Shown: positions 61,437-64,000 of the stretch, piece after piece
Numbering within the stretch: position 1 is the first letter of the stretch
How the letters are laid out: every line of letters starts with the position of its first letter
The notes under the pieces: generated by a model
What the model was told of the DNA's origin: nothing
What the model saw: the letters and a program-made list of their open reading frames with translations, nothing else
The model's database searches: none
NCBI GenBank assembly: GCA_002967695.1
Contig: PUHN01000010.1
Location: 1 to 64,000 of the forward strand
DNA length: 64,000 bases
Direction: 5' to 3'
DNA from: Rhodobacteraceae bacterium WD3A24
GTDB taxonomy: Bacteria; Pseudomonadota; Alphaproteobacteria; Rhodobacterales; Rhodobacteraceae
Program-made: the position numbers and the translations under genes

Positions 61437-62588
61437 ATGGAGATCGAGCTTGTCACCGGCATTGCGGCGATGGAGCGGCTGCGCGACGAGTGGCTTGATC
61501 TTCATGCCGCATCTGCCGAGCGCACGCTCTACAACCATCCCGATTTCTGCCTGAGCTGGCTGCGCCATTTCGGCCATCATGTCGCCTCCGCGCCCCGCTC
61601 CGAAGAGGCCCATGACGGCCGGCACGCCCATCCGTTTCTGATGCTCGCCCGCCGCGAGGGGCGGCTCGATGCGGTCTGGCCGCTGCGCCTCGTCCAGCTC
61701 CGCCGGCCCGGCCCCGATGCCGGCCTCGTAACCCGTCTCAAACGGCGCCTGCCGATCTGGACGCTCGACGGTCTCATCAATTCGCATACCGATCACGCCA
61801 AGCTCCTGCTGCGCGCGGGCAGCGAGCAGATCGGCGGCGCACTCGTCGCGCATGTGTGCGCCAAGGCGCGCTGGCACCGGCTCAACTTCGGCGCGCACGA
61901 AAGCGCCACGGCCACCGGCCGCGCGCTGCAGGCACCGCCGCACACGCGCGAAACCCGCCGCCACCACCGCCATTCCCGCATCCTCAGACCGACGGGGCAC
62001 TACAGCGACTATCTGGCGGCCAACCCAAGGCTGCGCAAGAAGATCGGCCGCGCCACAAGGCGGCTGGAGCGCGACTTCGGCCCGCTGACACTGGACTGGT
62101 ATTCAGGCGACCCCGCGATTGAGAGGGGTTTCGACATCTTCGTCGAGGTCGATGCCGAAAGCTGGAAACACGACGCCGACGAGGGCGAGGCGCTGCGCGA
62201 CTCGCCGCTGCCCCGCGCCTATTATGGCGAGCTCGTCCGGCGCTTCGCCGCACTCGGGCGCGCGCATATGTGCGTCATGCGGCTCGATGGCCAGCCCGCC
62301 GCCGCCGATCTCAACTTCGAATGCGACGGAGTCCTCTACATCTACAAGACCTCCTACAAGGAAGCCTTCGCCACAAAGGGGCATCACCGCCCCGGCTTCG
62401 TCCTTCAGGCGATGGTGACCGAGCGCGGCTGGCAGGCCTTCGATGCGATCGACCTGATGAGCGACCGGTTTCAGCGCGAGTGGCAGTGCGACACCTATGA
62501 GCTGGTCTCGCAGACTCGCACCGCCACCCGCCCCTGGCGCTGGCTGCGCTCGGCGCTGCCGCCGCGGCTGCCGATCGACGCGGGCTGA
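61437..62588 (+). CDS. GNAT family N-acetyltransferase, CelD/BcsL type
   Basis: 383 residues. The Acetyltransf_6 pattern is seen: N-terminal M-E-R-L-R-D-E-W-L-D-L-H-A-A-S, Y-N-H-P-D-F, then K-K-I-G-R-A-T-R-R-L-E-R in the middle and the C-terminal acceptor segment Y-I-Y-K-T-S-Y-K-E-A-F-A-T-K-G-H-H-R-P-G. Relatives act in polysaccharide (cellulose) acetylation or peptidoglycan-like acyl transfer. Cytoplasmic, substrate unknown. The ATG at 61437 is preceded by GAGGG. Confidence 0.82.
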   Translation: MEIELVTGIAAMERLRDEWLDLHAASAERTLYNHPDFCLSWLRHFGHHVASAPRSEEAHDGRHAHPFLMLARREGRLDAVWPLRLVQLRRPGPDAGLVTRLKRRLPIWTLDGLINSHTDHAKLLLRAGSEQIGGALVAHVCAKARWHRLNFGAHESATATGRALQAPPHTRETRRHHRHSRILRPTGHYSDYLAANPRLRKKIGRATRRLERDFGPLTLDWYSGDPAIERGFDIFVEVDAESWKHDADEGEALRDSPLPRAYYGELVRRFAALGRAHMCVMRLDGQPAAADLNFECDGVLYIYKTSYKEAFATKGHHRPGFVLQAMVTERGWQAFDAIDLMSDRFQREWQCDTYELVSQTRTATRPWRWLRSALPPRLPIDAG

Positions 62589-62616
62589 CGCGGCGGCAGG
62601 CCGGGTATGCGGCGCG

Positions 62617-63402
62617 TCACAGCGCCGTCCAGCCCCCGTCCACGCTGATCGTGGTGCCGGTGATCTGCGCCGCCGCCTGCGTGCACAGAAACACCGCCGT
62701 CCCGCCGATCTGCTCGACCGTGGCGAATTCGCCCGACGGCTGGCGCGCAAGCATGACCTCCTTGATGACGGTCTCGCGGTCCATCCCGTGGGTCTTCATC
62801 TGGTCGGGGATCTGGCTTTCGACGATGGGGGTGAGCACGTATCCCGGGCAGATCGCGTTGGCGGTGATCCCCTGCCCGGCAACCTCGAGCGCGGTTGTCT
62901 TGGTCAGCCCCACCAGCCCGTGCTTGGCCGCGATATAGGCCGCCTTGTAGGGCGAGGCCGTGAGCCCGTGGGCCGAGGCGATATTGACCACCCGCCCCCA
63001 GCCGGCCGCCTTCATCCCCGGCAGGGCCGCGGCGGTGGCGTGGAAGGCCGAGGAGAGGTTGATCGCGATGATCGCGTCCCATTTCTCGCGCGGGAAATCC
63101 TCGATCGGGGCAACGTGCTGAATGCCGGCGTTGTTGACGAGAATATCGCAGCGCCCGGCCTTTTCGATCAGCGCATGACACGCGTCGGGGTCGGCCATGT
63201 CGGCGGCGATGTAGCGCGCGCTCGCCCCATGCTCGCGGCCAAGCGCCTCGGCCAGGGCGTGGTCCTCGTCGCGGTCGGTGAAGGAATTGAGTACCACCGA
63301 GGCGCCCGCGCGGGCAAGCTCATGCGCCACTCCCAGCCCAATTCCCGAATTCGATCCGGTAATGACGGCCGTGCGCCCGGCGAGTGTCGCGTCGCTTGAC
63401 AT
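62617..63402 (-). CDS. bdhA: 3-hydroxybutyrate dehydrogenase
   Basis: 261-residue short-chain dehydrogenase. Rossmann motif T-G-S-N-S-G-I-G-L-G-V-A (about residues 16-27), N-N-A-G-I-Q-H-V-A-P-I-E (typical of BdhA), catalytic S (in N-I-A-S-A-H-G-L) and Y-x-x-x-K in A-A-Y-I-A-A-K-H. The C-terminal R-Q-P-S-G-E-F-A also fits BdhA. It oxidises (R)-3-hydroxybutyrate to acetoacetate in polyhydroxybutyrate turnover. GGAGG lies 4 nt before the ATG. Confidence 0.92.
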   Translation of the reverse strand: MSSDATLAGRTAVITGSNSGIGLGVAHELARAGASVVLNSFTDRDEDHALAEALGREHGASARYIAADMADPDACHALIEKAGRCDILVNNAGIQHVAPIEDFPREKWDAIIAINLSSAFHATAAALPGMKAAGWGRVVNIASAHGLTASPYKAAYIAAKHGLVGLTKTTALEVAGQGITANAICPGYVLTPIVESQIPDQMKTHGMDRETVIKEVMLARQPSGEFATVEQIGGTAVFLCTQAAAQITGTTISVDGGWTAL

Positions 63403-63484
63403 TGTGCCTCCTGCTCATTGCTGCGTTGCCGTCAGGATATATGCCGCAGCCGCGAATGCCAGCCGCCCGCCCCGGCGCGGGCCC

Positions 63485-63560
63485 AAAAAAAAGCGCCCGC
63501 ACAAGGCGGGCGCCAGTTATTGAGGCAGGTTTCATACAGGCAAGAAACCTATCGAGCAGT
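63485..63560 (-). ncRNA. Candidate small RNA with its own promoter and terminator
   Basis: On the minus strand a -35 TTGGAG (complement of 63590-63595) and -10 TATATT (complement of 63567-63572) are 17 bp apart, predicting a start near 63560. The transcript would contain a hairpin with 7-bp arms AGGTTTC/GAAACCT (63527-63533, 63544-63550; loop TTGCCTGTAT) and end in a GCGCCCGC/GCGGGCGC stem followed by eight U (63485-63513). No ORF of note lies inside. Size about 76 nt. It lies between bdhA and a peptide-binding-protein gene. Confidence 0.6.
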
Positions 63561-63566
63561 GCCCTC

Positions 63567-63595
63567 AATATACGCAAACGACCGCCGCTCTCCAA
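63567..63595 (-). promoter_or_regulatory. Promoter of the candidate small RNA
   Basis: TTGGAG-N17-TATATT on the minus strand in a non-coding region, correctly placed for a transcript that ends at the U-tract at 63485. Confidence 0.55.
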
Positions 63596-63673
63596 GCTAA
63601 AAGTTTGAACACACGGCCTCGCGCGGCTAAACTCGGTGGAAAACGCGGCTCGAGCAGAAGGATTGTTGCCAAA

Positions 63674-64000
63674 ATGCATCCCCGATTTCGCGCGCTGACC
63701 GCAGGCGCCGCCTGTGCGCTCGCCCTTGCCCTGCAACCGGGAATCGCCCCCGCCGAGCCGATGCACGGTATCGCGATGTATGGCGCGCCGGCCTTGCCCC
63801 CCGATTTCGAGCACCTGCCCTATGCCAACCCCGACGCGCCGCAGGGCGGGCGCATCGTGTTCGGGGAATCGGGCGGGTTCGATTCGCTCAACCCCTATAT
63901 CCTGCGCGGCCGGGCGCCCTGGGGCGTCGGCCTTCTGACGGTCGAGACGCTGATGGGCCGCAGCTATGACGAGCCCTTCACCCTCTACGGGCTGCTCGCC
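63674..64000 (+). CDS. Peptide ABC transporter substrate-binding protein, YejA-like (partial)
   Basis: First 109 codons; continues past the window. A signal peptide (A-L-T-A-G-A-A-C-A-L-A-L-A-L, cleavage near A-P-A-E, about residue 28) precedes M-H-G-I-A-M-Y-G-A-P-A-L-P and N-P-D-A-P-Q-G-G-R-I-V-F-G, then F-D-S-L-N-P-Y-I and R-S-Y-D-E-P-F-T-L-Y-G. These are hallmarks of YejA-type SBP family 5 proteins for peptides and microcin C-like compounds. The rest of the transporter presumably follows outside the window. Confidence 0.88.
   Translation, partial: MHPRFRALTAGAACALALALQPGIAPAEPMHGIAMYGAPALPPDFEHLPYANPDAPQGGRIVFGESGGFDSLNPYILRGRAPWGVGLLTVETLMGRSYDEPFTLYGLLA

Overview
The window is high-GC, densely coded DNA from an alphaproteobacterium, very probably a member of the Rhodobacteraceae (Roseobacter/Rhodobacter group). 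The evidence is the gene repertoire: a DUF6456 helix-turn-helix protein, a DUF6477 protein, many TRAP, TTT and ABC solute-binding proteins, a non-pyrrolysine MttB-family protein, and an accessory sigma-54. It also carries an ilv operon with a classical attenuator leader. No CRISPR array, rRNA or prophage structural genes were seen. Two tRNA genes (Cys-GCA, Val-UAC) are present.

Layout. 1-3585: the 5' tip of an IS110-type transposase, then a DUF1328 membrane peptide, an APH/P-loop fusion and a MaoC-phosphotransacetylase fusion on the + strand. 3591-14981: one long minus-strand operon, read from the transketolase-like gene at 14981 leftwards. It encodes a creatininase-family hydrolase, an NMT1/THI5-type ABC importer, a cytosine-deaminase-like amidohydrolase, a FAD oxidase, a flavodoxin-fold reductase, a RidA-family protein, a RutR-like TetR regulator and a ferredoxin-reductase-type flavoprotein. 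Most junctions overlap or abut, and a perfect palindrome covers the -35 box of the likely promoter. This looks like a catabolic cluster for a pyrimidine-like or other cyclic-amide N-compound. 15231-19104: an orphan TRAP binding protein diverges from ilvBN, whose promoter, Leu/Val-rich leader peptide and terminator can all be read. 19139-29415: mostly core genes (DUF6456, DUF6477, an MttB-like methyltransferase, guaA, an EamA transporter, a FadL-like porin, a P-loop protein, metA, rplM-rpsI).

29560-46600 is accessory. It opens with nested IS remnants (IS3, IS110, IS21, IS256-like, IS481) around one intact IS110-type transposase. It ends with an IS66 tnpA fused to a decayed tyrosine recombinase next to the 3' end of tRNA-Cys. 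Between lie an aromatic/N-heterocycle module (iorA-iorB molybdenum hydroxylase, a ModA-like protein without a signal peptide, an Old Yellow Enzyme) facing a TTT tricarboxylate-type importer across a shared operator region, then a CobW GTPase, an LVIVD propeller and one unrecognised gene.

47042-58122 forms a sigma-54 module. It has an rpoN paralogue, a dipeptide-type ABC importer, a C45 peptidase/acyltransferase, a sensor-less NtrC-type activator, and an AtuA (DUF1446)/DUF4387 pair. Strong -24/-12 promoters precede the importer and the AtuA gene, and both have a matching upstream motif. The last 6 kb holds a DUF502 protein, a LysR regulator facing a small ORF coupled to a methyltransferase, a small membrane protein, a CelD-like GNAT enzyme, 3-hydroxybutyrate dehydrogenase, a candidate small RNA, and the start of a YejA-like peptide-binding protein.
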